A DNA stretch of 64,000 nt from Bin87 sp034423115 (GCA_034423115.1 DAOUJD010000085.1:21595-85594); one strand, 5' to 3'; counted from the first letter of the stretch, positions 37,716 to 46,309 are shown. Notes: generated from the sequence alone by a model not told the origin. Translations and numbers: made by a program.

Positions 37716-38371
37716 CATCCGCAGCCGGTACTGCAGCACTGGGCCGCTTCCCGCGTCTCCCGCCCCCAAGCGACCACGCCATCAAACATAGGTGAGGATC
37801 AGCACCACCGCGGCCGCCGTTCAGCTGCGGAGAGACCCTCTTTCACCACCGGCGGGTTCAGCAGGCCTCGGGCCAGAAGACGGCCGCACGAAGGCCCTGG
37901 CGCAGCCCATGAGGCGCACGGGCTGCCTCCGATGATGGGCAGCCTCCCGTGGCACCGTAGATGCCACAGTAACCCGAGTTTCCACAGGGCATCCCCGCCC
38001 TCGTGGGCGGGGGTGACATAGCCATAACAGGGTTAAAGGGCCCGCATCCCCCGCTCGTAGCCACAGGGAGAGGCCGAGTTTCCTCCAACCTCAGTGTCCG
38101 TCGTTCAGTCGCAGACGGTCCTCTTCCGCACAACAATAGGACTCAGCAGCCTTACGAGCCAGAAGGCAGCCGCAGAGAAGCTCCCAAGGTCCTCCGACGG
38201 TGGCCACGCCCACCGTCGGCACCAAAGCCCCCTCAGCACCGCGAGTTTCCGCGCCACAGCGCACAGGACGGGCCCCAAAGCCGCCGGTGGAGAATTTGCC
38301 ACCAAGGACGCAGAGGCCCTCTCCGTGGCTCCTGTGCGGTTTTCCAACAGCATGAGCACCAAGGACGGCCC
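37716..38371. other. Spacer holding a composite repeat and a partial older copy
   Basis: About 655 bases of non-coding sequence. 37850-37910 resembles the middle of the composite repeat (GGGTTCAGCAG, GCCCTGGCGCAGCC). The full copy follows at 37993-38345. Confidence 0.5.
37993..38345 (+). repeat. Composite long repeat, second full copy
   Basis: Opens with hairpin CCCCGCCC-TCGT-GGGCGGGG (37993-38012), then core CCATAACAGGGTTAAAGGG at 38022-38040, a CTCAGCAGCCTTACGAGCC stretch, and module B at 38234-38345 ending GGCCCTCTCCGTGGCTCC. Hairpin loop and stem bases differ from the 33.9-kb copy while pairing is kept. It ends 26 nt before the start codon of the small zinc protein at 38372, so it could be a 5' leader. 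Confidence 0.7.
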
Positions 38372-38575
38372 ATGCCCGTCAGCAGGTACCGAGTGAAGAG
38401 CACCTGCCTGTCCTGCGGCCGCCGCATCAGCGGACAAGTCGTGGCCGTCGTGACCACCGTCAAGGAAAACGAACACCAGCCCAGGGCCTACCTCTGCCAC
38501 GACGGCTGCCAGAGCGCCATGCTGCGCGACCTCCCATTCGACGACGAACCCGTACCGGAAACAGGAAGAAGCTGA
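38372..38575 (+). CDS. Small zinc-finger protein, 67 aa
   Basis: Starts at an ATG at 38372 with AGGA 6 nt upstream. Two cysteine pairs, TCLSCGRR (Cys-x2-Cys) and YLCHDGCQ (Cys-x3-Cys), flank a strand-rich segment (ISGQVVAVVTTVKEN). This is the layout of a small treble-clef or zinc-ribbon. The acidic tail is short. A degenerate copy of the same gene fragment lies at 41770-41841. It sits between two copies of the module B repeat. Confidence 0.6.
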   Translation: MPVSRYRVKSTCLSCGRRISGQVVAVVTTVKENEHQPRAYLCHDGCQSAMLRDLPFDDEPVPETGRS

Positions 38576-38593
38576 GGCTGACGCTGCACCGGC

Positions 38594-38728
38594 GGCCACA
38601 GACCCCATCGGCCGCGCAGCACCCCGAATTCCTGCGCCTCGTGCCCCACGGCGGCCTCCAACGCCGCCGGTGACAGAAACTACCACCAGCGGGTTCGAGG
38701 GCCTCTCCGTGGCTCCTGTGCACATTCC
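38594..38728 (+). repeat. Module B repeat, copy 3
   Basis: GCAGCACCCCGAATTCCTGC, CCGCCGGTG...CACCAGCGG (9 bp with one C-A mismatch, 11-nt loop) and GGCCTCTCCGTGGCTCCTG. This is the clearest example of the internal hairpin. It shares CACAGACCCCATCGGCC upstream with the copy at 41.8 kb. It ends about 105 bases before the start of the helicase N-terminal frame. Confidence 0.65.
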
Positions 38729-38833
38729 TGAGCAACAACTATAGTTGTCGCGTCCAACGCGCACCGACATCTATAGTGTCGAACGGTGCCGCGCACGCAT
38801 CAGCAGCGGGACATCGGGAAAACGGAAAAGACG

Positions 38834-39475
38834 ATGACTACCGACCAGCCCATTTCGGCAGAAGCCAAGGGCCTGTACAAATTCTTCAACCCTGGCCGCC
38901 CGAAGAAGGCCGAATACGACGGCCAGACACTCCGCGTCTTCGGCGACGGCGTAGGGTCGTTCACGAACAGACAGATCGACTTTGTCGACCTCGACCTGCG
39001 TTGGGTACACCACGCCGTGGTCGTCACACTGAGAGACGGCAACAGCATCGAATTGTCGGGATTCACGGAACCGGACGCGAAGGCCCTACACGCGGCCCTA
39101 TCCGACGGCCTGAGGCGCGACCGTGAAACGGAGGCCAAAGAACGCGAGGCATGGCTCCAGGAACAGGCCCGCGCCATCGCTGCGGACATCCACGCCCTGC
39201 ACGCTGACCTCACGACGCTGTTGCCCAAAGACCGGTTCATGAGGAAATCCCACACCACGGCAGCCGCGCCGCGAATTCAAGCCGTCACCTCCCAATGCAC
39301 GCCGGAGCTGGTTGCCAAGCTGGACCCCGAAACCAGCAAACTGCTCGCCGACATCGTGGCCACCGAGACAGTCGTAACGGACGACACGCGCCGTGACCAG
39401 GCCAACCAGCGGTTAGTCCAAGCTCAGGCCAAGCTGGCGCAATCCGCCGCAGTCAGCCTCGGTACAGGGCGCTGA
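38834..39475 (+). CDS. HelD-like helicase, N-terminal part (separated by a frame break)
   Basis: 213 residues from an ATG at 38834. The first ~80 residues form a PH-like beta domain (AEYDGQTLRVFGDGVGSF, HHAVVVTLRDGNSIEL), followed by a long charged helical stretch. This matches the organisation of the N-terminus of helicase IV (HelD). The frame stops at 39473, exactly where the helicase core opens in the -1 frame with LTQEQAEAVATDED. The two were almost certainly one gene. No canonical slippery heptamer is visible in the overlap 39397-39475, so a 1-base deletion, or an assembly error, is more likely than programmed frameshifting. Confidence 0.65.
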   Translation: MTTDQPISAEAKGLYKFFNPGRPKKAEYDGQTLRVFGDGVGSFTNRQIDFVDLDLRWVHHAVVVTLRDGNSIELSGFTEPDAKALHAALSDGLRRDRETEAKEREAWLQEQARAIAADIHALHADLTTLLPKDRFMRKSHTTAAAPRIQAVTSQCTPELVAKLDPETSKLLADIVATETVVTDDTRRDQANQRLVQAQAKLAQSAAVSLGTGR

Positions 39476-41721
39476 CCCAGGAACAAGCCGAGGCCGTCGC
39501 CACCGACGAGGACGTCACACTGGTCGCCGCAGGCGCCGGCACAGGTAAGACCACCGTCATCACCGGCAAGCTCGCCCACCTGGCGGCGAACCAGAAGGTG
39601 AACCCCAAGCGCGTCCTGGTACTCGCCTACAACACCGACGCCGCTGCGGAAATCCGCAGCCGGCTGCCCGCCGAGTTGTCCGACGCCGACGTGGCGACGT
39701 TCCACAGCTTTGGGCTCAGGGTTATAGGAGAAGCCACCGGAGAGAGACCCTCAATCCCCAACGAGGTTCAGGAACCGTTCGCCCTCCGTCGGACGATGCA
39801 GGACTTCATCAACCAGATGATGCTCGACGACCACCTGGCACGGGCCATCCTGAACTTCTCGGTCAATATGCCAGCCGAGTACCGGAGTCCGTTCGACACC
39901 GCAATCGAAACCGAAGCTGATTACCAGCAGTACGTCAAAAACAGCGAACTCCGCACCCTGAAGGGCGAGCTGGTCAAGAGCTTCGAGGAACTCACCATCG
40001 CCAACTGGCTGGCCGCCAACGACGTTGATTACGAGTACGAAAGGCAGTACGAGCGCCACACCGCCACCAGCCGTTACCGACAGTATCACCCCGACTTCTA
40101 CCTGACCAACCACGGAATCTACATCGAGCACTTCGCACTCGATGAGAACGGCAAGGCGCCGCCAGGATGGACTGGCTACGAAGACGGCGTCGCGTGGAAA
40201 CGCGAGCAACACAGCGCGAACGAAACGACCCTGGTCGAAACTTACAGCTGGCAGCATCGGGACGGCGTCCTGCTGTCAAAGCTCGAAGAACAGCTGGACC
40301 TGCTGCACGTCAGCCGCCGTCAGGTGCCGGCCCGAGAACTCGTGAAAGAGCTGAACGCAATTCAGATCAGCCAGTTGGCAGACCTGCTGATCCACTTCCT
40401 GAACCACACCAAATCCAGCAACATCAGCCAAGCTGAGGTCGACGGACGAGCCACCGCTTCACGCGACCCACGCCGCGCCGGCGAGTTCCTCAAGATCTGG
40501 CGCGGGGCCAAGGAGCGGTACGACGCCCTCCTCCAGGAACAGGGCGCCATCGACTTCCACGACATGATCAACGAGGCCACGGCCATCATCAATCGCAGGC
40601 AGTGGGACCATTCCTACACCCACGTCCTGATTGACGAGTTTCAGGACATCTCAGCCGGCAGGATGGCACTGGCCAAAGCTCTGATGCGTGAAGGCATGGC
40701 CTACTTCCTCGTCGGCGACGACTGGCAATCCATCTACCGTTTCACGGGGAGCCAGGTGAGGCTGTTCAACGAAGTACAGGACCACCTCGGGTTCACGAAA
40801 CGCGTCGACCTGACGGAGACTTTCCGTTTCAGCGACGACATCGCTCAGCCGTCAGCACGGTTCGTACAGCAAAATCCCGTCCAGACGCGACGCACACTCA
40901 AGAGCGTAAACGCCCCGGGTGACGGCGGACTCATTGTCATCGCCGACGGCGACCAGCGTCAGGGAGCAAGAACCGCCCTCGATGAGATCAGGGCGCGCCG
41001 CAACGCAGAAGACAGCACGTTGATCCTGGGACGCTTCAGACGCAGCAGGGAGAACCTGCCAGGGTGGGCGCAACGGCACTTCTTGACCGTGCATCGCGCG
41101 AAGGGAAGAGAGGCCGACTACGTCGTGGTCCTCGACTTGGCCGACGACATCTACGGATTCCCGTGCCTGCGCGAAGACGAGCCGCTGCTGGACCTCGTAG
41201 CGCCGCCCGTGGACGACCGCCCCTTTCCCAACGCCGAGGAGCGACGGCTGTTCTATGTCGGCATGACGAGGGGCAAGAAGGCCACCTACCTGGTCGCCGA
41301 CCCCAACCGCCCTTCACCGTTCATCAGGGAGTTGCTTAAAATCGCGCCGGAAGTCCGGGAACTTGGCCAGCTCAGCCCAGGCTGTCCCTCCTGCAAAGGC
41401 GGCCACCTGGTACGTTCTCAAACCGGCAACAACCTGCGGTGCACGAACTATCCAGCGTGCCAGCACATGGCTCCACGCTGCACGGACTGCAGGGCCGGTT
41501 ACGCCCTGGTGAGCCATAGCGGCGCACGCGAGGCTACGGAGACGCGCTGCACCAATGACGCCTGTCAGCACAGAGAACAGGTTTGCCCCAGCTGTCGACG
41601 AGGAGTACTCACCCTGCGGTCGAACGCCACCACCAACACCAGGTTCTGGGCGTGCAGCGAATGGCAGGGCGGCACCGGCTGCACGTTCACGAAGGACGCA
41701 AAGCGTCCTGACAGCGAGTAG
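39472..41721 (+). CDS. HelD-like UvrD-family helicase core with C-terminal zinc ribbons
   Basis: The frame is open from 39397; the helicase begins with LTQEQAEAV at 39472 and no ATG is available before Walker A (GAGTGKTT). A GTG at 39598 would lose Walker A. Later motifs: LIDEFQDIS (Walker B), VGDDWQSIYRFTGSQ, TETFRFSDDI, VHRAKGREADYVVV and EERRLFYVGMTRGKK. All match helicase IV closely. A 5' insertion carries NWLAANDVDYEYERQY and HPDFYL, a nuclease-like insert (YHPDFYL...) as found in related helicases. The last ~120 residues hold three topoisomerase-type zinc ribbons. It unwinds or remodels DNA or RNA polymerase complexes in known members. It needs the N-terminal frame restored to be a complete protein. 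Confidence 0.75.
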   Translation: MTQEQAEAVATDEDVTLVAAGAGTGKTTVITGKLAHLAANQKVNPKRVLVLAYNTDAAAEIRSRLPAELSDADVATFHSFGLRVIGEATGERPSIPNEVQEPFALRRTMQDFINQMMLDDHLARAILNFSVNMPAEYRSPFDTAIETEADYQQYVKNSELRTLKGELVKSFEELTIANWLAANDVDYEYERQYERHTATSRYRQYHPDFYLTNHGIYIEHFALDENGKAPPGWTGYEDGVAWKREQHSANETTLVETYSWQHRDGVLLSKLEEQLDLLHVSRRQVPARELVKELNAIQISQLADLLIHFLNHTKSSNISQAEVDGRATASRDPRRAGEFLKIWRGAKERYDALLQEQGAIDFHDMINEATAIINRRQWDHSYTHVLIDEFQDISAGRMALAKALMREGMAYFLVGDDWQSIYRFTGSQVRLFNEVQDHLGFTKRVDLTETFRFSDDIAQPSARFVQQNPVQTRRTLKSVNAPGDGGLIVIADGDQRQGARTALDEIRARRNAEDSTLILGRFRRSRENLPGWAQRHFLTVHRAKGREADYVVVLDLADDIYGFPCLREDEPLLDLVAPPVDDRPFPNAEERRLFYVGMTRGKKATYLVADPNRPSPFIRELLKIAPEVRELGQLSPGCPSCKGGHLVRSQTGNNLRCTNYPACQHMAPRCTDCRAGYALVSHSGAREATETRCTNDACQHREQVCPSCRRGVLTLRSNATTNTRFWACSEWQGGTGCTFTKDAKRPDSE

Positions 41722-41769
41722 AGGCACACGGCATGGTTGGGACGCCGGCCATTACAGGAGGCCAGCCCA

Positions 41770-41841
41770 TGCCTGTCCTCCAACCGTCGGATCAGCGGTC
41801 AGGTCGCGGCCGTCGTGACGACCACAGACGCCATCGGCCAC
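41770..41841 (+). pseudogene. Degenerate copy of the small zinc-finger gene
   Basis: Translates to CLSSNRRISGQVAAVVTTTD, against CLSCGRRISGQVVAVVTTVK at 38.4 kb. One cysteine pair and the rest of the gene are lost. It is followed by a module B repeat just as the intact gene is, so gene and repeat were duplicated together. Confidence 0.6.
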
Positions 41842-41845
41842 GGAG

Positions 41846-41985
41846 TGCATCGAATTCCTGCGTTCCACCGACCCGGGCAGGCACTAACGTCCGCCGGTGG
41901 AGAAATCCGCCGCAGCCATCCGAGGGCCTCTCCATCACCCTCGGGCCGGTTTCTACCACATCCGCCGCCGACCCACCTGGTCGGC
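41846..41985 (+). repeat. Module B repeat, copy 4, with a trailing hairpin
   Basis: Contains CGAATTCCTGCG, CCGCCGGTGG and GAGGGCCTCTCC, followed by GGTTTCTACC. A hairpin GCCGACC-CACCT-GGTCGGC lies at 41967-41985, followed by AGCTCTTTC. The same hairpin with loop AACCT occurs at 46525-46547. Confidence 0.55.
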
Positions 41986-42483
41986 AGCTCTTTCACGTCC
42001 CACCGTTCCGGTTTGCCTGTAGTTAGCGACCATGCTACTATCCGCCCCCGCTCTTGCGGGGAGAACAGGCTTTGCCAACCGCAGGTTGAGGACCGCGTTT
42101 AGGGCGAAAAGAGTCCTCTACGGAAAGTACTGCGTTTAGGTTCCCGCACTTCTCCTGCCCGACAGCGCTGTGGAAAAGCTTGGCTACGAGGGCATTCAAC
42201 GCGAACGAACCCGTGACCGGCGGCAAAACCGACGCCGAGTCGGATGACAACTAACCATCGCCCTCGGAGCACCCCGCTGGCACCATATAACCGCCGAGCA
42301 CCGACGGCACCGGCCGTCCCGACTGCGCCGAGCAACGCCGGCAATCCAAAAGCCACGACAGCGTCAGCAACCGCCTACGCCGCCTCGAGTCCTGCCCGCA
42401 CCAAAGCCGGCACAGGTATAATCCCGCCCATCATCGAACCGGCAGATGACCGGCCACCCACGCTAAGCCCGCCGAGGTTCAGC
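41986..42483. other. Intergenic region before the Uma2 gene
   Basis: About 500 bases. A plus-strand frame is open through much of it, but its low-complexity Pro/Ala/Arg translation and the good ribosome site at 42484 argue that it is not coding. Nothing else was recognised. Confidence 0.35.
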
Positions 42484-43206
42484 ATGACCACCGCCGACAC
42501 CAAAACCACCCATCCTCCAGGCCGTTTCCCGCTGCCCGACCCTCCCGAACGCGAACCCGACGAGAAGATGAGCACCGTCGACCACCTGCATCAGCCGGGA
42601 AACACCCACCACCTGCTCCGGCACTTCGGAAACCCCGACACCACCCTGGTCACCGCCGAACGCTTCATCACCATGATGCCGGAACGCCGCCTGCCCAGCG
42701 GTCGCACCCGACGCGTCCCCGACCTGCTCATCGCCTTCGACGTGGACCCAGAGCTGTACCAAGCCGACAACGGCTACATCGTGCAGGCGCAAGGCAAGCC
42801 GCCTGACTTCGTACTCGAAGTCGCGTCGCGGAGCACGGGAGACGAGGACACCGGCCCCAAACGCGACGACTACGCCGCCCTGGGCATCCTCGAATACTGG
42901 CGGTTTGACCCGACGGGAGAGCACCACGGCGTCAGGCTGGCTGGAGACCGGCTGGTGGACGGCGCGTACCAGCCGGTCCCGATTGATGAGTTGACTGATG
43001 GCAGCCTGCAGGGCTACAGCGCGGCGCTGAACCTGATCCTCCGGTGGGAACGGGGACAGCTGGGCTGGTACGACCCCGAGACCGAGCAGCACATCGCCAC
43101 CTTCGACACCGAACGCGCCCGCGCCGACAACGCCGAAGCCGAACTCCGCGCCGCCGAAGCCCGTATCCGCGAACTGGAACAGCGACTCCAGCAGCAGGAT
43201 TACTGA
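42484..43206 (+). CDS. Uma2 family (DUF820) PD-(D/E)xK nuclease-like protein
   Basis: 240 residues from an ATG at 42484 with GAGG 6 nt upstream; an upstream in-frame ATG at 42244 gives an implausible Pro/Ala tail. The core has RRVPDLLIAFDVD and PPDFVLEVASRST, the D...E-x-x pattern of Uma2 folds, then KRDDYAALGILEYWRFDPTG, typical of the family. The C-terminus is a coiled coil (RARADNAEAELRAAEARIRELEQRL). Uma2 proteins are common, often multi-copy, putative nucleases with no settled role. Confidence 0.85.
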   Translation: MTTADTKTTHPPGRFPLPDPPEREPDEKMSTVDHLHQPGNTHHLLRHFGNPDTTLVTAERFITMMPERRLPSGRTRRVPDLLIAFDVDPELYQADNGYIVQAQGKPPDFVLEVASRSTGDEDTGPKRDDYAALGILEYWRFDPTGEHHGVRLAGDRLVDGAYQPVPIDELTDGSLQGYSAALNLILRWERGQLGWYDPETEQHIATFDTERARADNAEAELRAAEARIRELEQRLQQQDY

Positions 43207-43301
43207 GGCGCCGGGTCATAGTTTCAAGAGTGACACCGGGTGGTGGCGCGAACCTGATCCAACCCGTCACACTGTAGACGTCGCCAACCGACGAGGACCA
43301 A

Positions 43302-43334
43302 GGCCGCCCCCGACTGACGGGGCGGCCGGTTTTG
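43302..43334 (+). terminator. GC-rich terminator-like hairpin after the Uma2 gene
   Basis: GGCCGCCCC (43302-43310) pairs perfectly with GGGGCGGCC (43319-43327) around an 8-nt loop, followed by GGTTTTGA. It is about 95 bases after the Uma2 stop. Its sequence recurs inverted at 29219-29238. Confidence 0.65.
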
Positions 43335-43348
43335 ATGTGGCCCTACAA

Positions 43349-43459
43349 TGCCGCGAATTCCTGCGCCACGCGGCCCCTGGCAGTCTCCAACGCCGCTGGT
43401 GGGAATCCACGCCACCAGAGTATTCGAGGGCTTCTCCGAGGCTACAGCGCGGGTTTCTA
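43349..43459 (+). repeat. Module B repeat, copy 5
   Basis: Contains CCGCGAATTCCTGCGCCACG, CTCCAACGCCGCTGGTGG with CCACCAG (perfect 7-bp stem; CTGGTGG replaces the CCGGTG of other copies while the partner changes to match) and TTCGAGGGCTTCTCC. The paired change supports an RNA structure. It lies between two convergent genes. Confidence 0.6.
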
Positions 43460-43631
43460 TCTGACCGTCGCAGATCCACAGGGCGACCGGTTGCAATTTC
43501 TTACCACCACTTTCCCTAACTCAAGGGAAAAGATTCATCAAGGCAACGTCGGGTCACCGGATGCCCTGCCCGCGAGTGTGAGGATCAAATGAACTGGGAC
43601 GCAGCGTGCCGCTTGTCCAGACCCCACTTCG

Positions 43632-45497
43632 TCAAGAGAACCAACCCAGCCACTTGTGGCCAAAAAGGCCAGTGTATGTCGCGACTATGACCACTCCGAC
43701 CACCACGGACAATAACTGATCAGTCGAACGACGCTGCGTGTCCGGAAATCGAACCATGTAGTCTCCGTACTGGATCACGAGTTCCAACTTGGCGGTGCCA
43801 CGCTCACGGTGCAAATCCCATACGTTCACCGTCAGGAACACTATGACGGAAGAGATCAGCATGGCGAACAAATCGGCCAGCAGCCGAGTCCAACCGGAGG
43901 CGTCCGGACGCGAAAACATCGCAAGTGAGACCGTGATGCCGGCGAAAATCACCAACGCGAAAAGCTCCCCCAACACCAAACCCAGTTGCTTGGAACGGAC
44001 CAACGTGTCCAACTCGACTTCTACCTCGTTCAACCTCTGGCGGTCGGCTTCATTCGACGGGCATATCCCTGCGATTTCAACACGGGCTCGAGTGTAGGCT
44101 TCCCGAATCTCGCCTTGGTCTTGGGAATCCCCAACACGCATAACGTATTCACGAACCCGGTCGGAAATTACGCCTCGTCGCACCAAAAGGTCTAGCTTTC
44201 GAAACACCACGAATGTCCGGTACTCCTCCGCGTTGGTGCGAGTCACCAAGCGCGCAACCCTGAAGGCTAACAGCAGAGTGAACACCGTTGCTGAAAGGGC
44301 TACCGCCTCGAAATAACCACCCGCTGGCCAGTACCAATCAGCAACTTCCAAAAAGTCGAATAACCCATCCCGCAGGTACGCCACCATACCGAACATGCCC
44401 AACGCCAAGATCAAGGACTTGAACCCCCAGCGTATTTCCGCCTCAAAGTTGATCAGCAGGTTCGACATCACGACGATCATCGCTCCGATGATCAGGAAGT
44501 CTGGTTTCGCTACTTCAACGGTGGAAAAAAGAGACAGCCAACCCAGCGCAAACAAAGGCGTGGTGTAACTGATTGCGTTGACGCCGAGATTGTCTCCAAT
44601 GGTGTTGGCCGCCCGAAACAATACATCGGCAAGGCCGCTCGACAACAAGCCACCTGCCACGGCCACTGCGACCAACGAGTAGTTGATTTCTCCGCCAGTC
44701 ATGAGGACAATCGGGATGCTGATGACGACGCACATCAACTGGGTAATACATTGCGCGAAAACAGAACCAAACACCAACAACGAAGGCAGGGAGCGACCGT
44801 ACGATCCAGCCTGGTGCAGGTCCCGACCCAAAATATCAGCCCACCTAAATGCCACCGCGTTCTGTGACCCCGCAATGGCAGCACCCAAAACCGCTACACC
44901 AACACCCACAATCAGAACCGAACCCGGCAGAATGCTCCTTTCAGGCCAAGCCACGAGTACGAAGCCAATGAAGCTGGCGACGACCATCAAGATCAGCCAT
45001 CCGCTGGCAGGCCGGTACTGAGGAGATCCCCTAAACAGCCACGCCATGCAAACAACCATCACCACCGGCCAAATCTCGTAAATCACCGCCACAGTGGCAA
45101 CAGAAGCGAAACCGGCGGCGAGAGCGAAAAACGCGTACGAGAATTTGCCGAAGCAACCGTACAGAATCGACCAGCCGCCGAAATGGCGATTTCGCCAGCT
45201 GAGATTCCGAAAACGGAAACTGAACGAACTTCTCGCCAATTTCCTGGCTTCTGACTCACCGTCCGTCACCATGTCGCTCAAGAGCTTCGGGAACCGGAAC
45301 ACCAAAACAGCAAGACATCCGACACAGCCCCCAGCCCGCCAACCCGCGTTGAAAAGAAAGGCGTTTTGCGCCCCGTCAGTTAGATCTACTGCCAGTGGGA
45401 CTGACGCCCAGACCGATGCGGTGACCAACATCAATGCCACCGCCAAGAGGTTCCTTGATGGCTGGCCGAGTCGTTCTCCGCTTCCCGTGGTAGCCAC
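43632..45497 (-). CDS. EamA/DMT-type membrane protein with a C-terminal membrane extension
   Basis: 621 residues from a GTG at 45497 with GGGAGGAG just upstream; a GTG at 45566 is possible. About ten membrane segments in residues 15-350 resemble the drug/metabolite transporter fold (FALAAGFASVATVAVIYEIWP is typical of the EamA repeat). A further ~270 residues hold two more membrane segments, a soluble charged helical stretch and two final segments (FALVIFAGITVSLAMF, SVVVGVVIVATYTGLFG). This is twice the size of a usual EamA protein, so transport plus an extra membrane module is likely. Substrate unknown. Confidence 0.7.
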   Translation of the reverse strand: MATTGSGERLGQPSRNLLAVALMLVTASVWASVPLAVDLTDGAQNAFLFNAGWRAGGCVGCLAVLVFRFPKLLSDMVTDGESEARKLARSSFSFRFRNLSWRNRHFGGWSILYGCFGKFSYAFFALAAGFASVATVAVIYEIWPVVMVVCMAWLFRGSPQYRPASGWLILMVVASFIGFVLVAWPERSILPGSVLIVGVGVAVLGAAIAGSQNAVAFRWADILGRDLHQAGSYGRSLPSLLVFGSVFAQCITQLMCVVISIPIVLMTGGEINYSLVAVAVAGGLLSSGLADVLFRAANTIGDNLGVNAISYTTPLFALGWLSLFSTVEVAKPDFLIIGAMIVVMSNLLINFEAEIRWGFKSLILALGMFGMVAYLRDGLFDFLEVADWYWPAGGYFEAVALSATVFTLLLAFRVARLVTRTNAEEYRTFVVFRKLDLLVRRGVISDRVREYVMRVGDSQDQGEIREAYTRARVEIAGICPSNEADRQRLNEVEVELDTLVRSKQLGLVLGELFALVIFAGITVSLAMFSRPDASGWTRLLADLFAMLISSVIVFLTVNVWDLHRERGTAKLELVIQYGDYMVRFPDTQRRSTDQLLSVVVGVVIVATYTGLFGHKWLGWFS

Positions 45498-45663
45498 AGG
45501 CTCCTCCCGACAGACTGCTTGGTCAGTAAGGCAATGATCCAAAGCGAACAGCCGCCATTTCACCACCTCCAGCAGGAGAAAGCAAAAATCCAGTCTTGCA
45601 CAAACGATGAGGCTCTGGTGCGAGCGTCAAACATCCTGAACAAAACCACTCTGCGCTCTGCTC

Positions 45664-46074
45664 ATGACCGACGCCGAGTCGCCGATGCCCGCCGTGGGAA
45701 AGCCGGACCAGGAGTCTCGACCATGGACGAAGAAACCGAATGCCTCCTCCCGCCATCCACCGGCCACACCTACGCCGAAAACTGGTGGACAGCCGTGGCA
45801 GCACGCCCACGGGAATAACGGACAAAAGACGACCACCCAAGGAAGCCACCTGCCTACGGAAGCCAGCAACGAACGCAGCACCAATCAACACGACCACGGC
45901 CTGACGGGCGGACCACGCTGCCCAATCTGTACGCCGGCGAACGACGCAACTCCTGCGCCAGAGCAACTCACGGCGCCAGAAAGGCCAGCCTTCATGAAGC
46001 ACAGCCTCAAACCAAGGTCGGAACGCCACGGCGCGCTGGCCGAACTGAAAGCACTGGCCAGGGAGCGCCGGTAG
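45664..46074 (+). CDS. Small protein with a GGPxCPIC motif
   Basis: 136 residues. The first ~75 are low-complexity and disordered. The C-terminus HGLTGGPRCPICTPAN followed by ERPAFMKHS matches the C-terminus of the protein at 58476-59174 (HMIGGPNCPICNAAK, then PRPSYLSND). The shared Cys-x2-Cys motif suggests half a zinc site, perhaps completed on dimerisation. The start is uncertain. It may be a shortened relative of the longer gene. Confidence 0.4.
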   Translation: MTDAESPMPAVGKPDQESRPWTKKPNASSRHPPATPTPKTGGQPWQHAHGNNGQKTTTQGSHLPTEASNERSTNQHDHGLTGGPRCPICTPANDATPAPEQLTAPERPAFMKHSLKPRSERHGALAELKALARERR

Positions 46075-46149
46075 CCGGCAGCAGATTGACGTCACGGGGC
46101 TGTCCCTAGAAACACCGTACCGGCGCGGACCTCCTCAATATGTCGCCCC

Positions 46150-46309
46150 AGGCATCCATGAAGGCCATGCCCACCACGGCACCAAAGCTCCCACAGCACC
46201 CCAAGTTTCCGCAGCACAGCACCCCCGGGCAGCCTCCAACGCCCCCGGTGAGAGATCCCACCACCAGCGGATTGGAGGCCCGCTCAGTGACTCCTGTGCG
46301 GGTTTCTAC
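46150..46309 (+). repeat. Module B repeat, copy 6
   Basis: Begins with GCCCACCACGGCACCAAAGC (as in the 38.2-kb copy), then CAAGTTTCCGCAGCACAGC, CCCCGGTG...CACCAGCGG and CTCCTGTGCGGGTTTCTACC. This copy is longer than copies 3-5 and keeps the 5' part of the module. Confidence 0.6.

Noticed and set aside
38670..38720. tRNA gene (GGTTCGA-like T-loop in module B)
   Set aside because: The sequence cannot form a cloverleaf, and the same segment recurs as part of the module B repeat.
39397..39475. Programmed -1 frameshift in the HelD-like gene
   Set aside because: No X-XXY-YYZ slippery heptamer or following stem-loop was seen in the overlap. A 1-base indel explains the break more simply.
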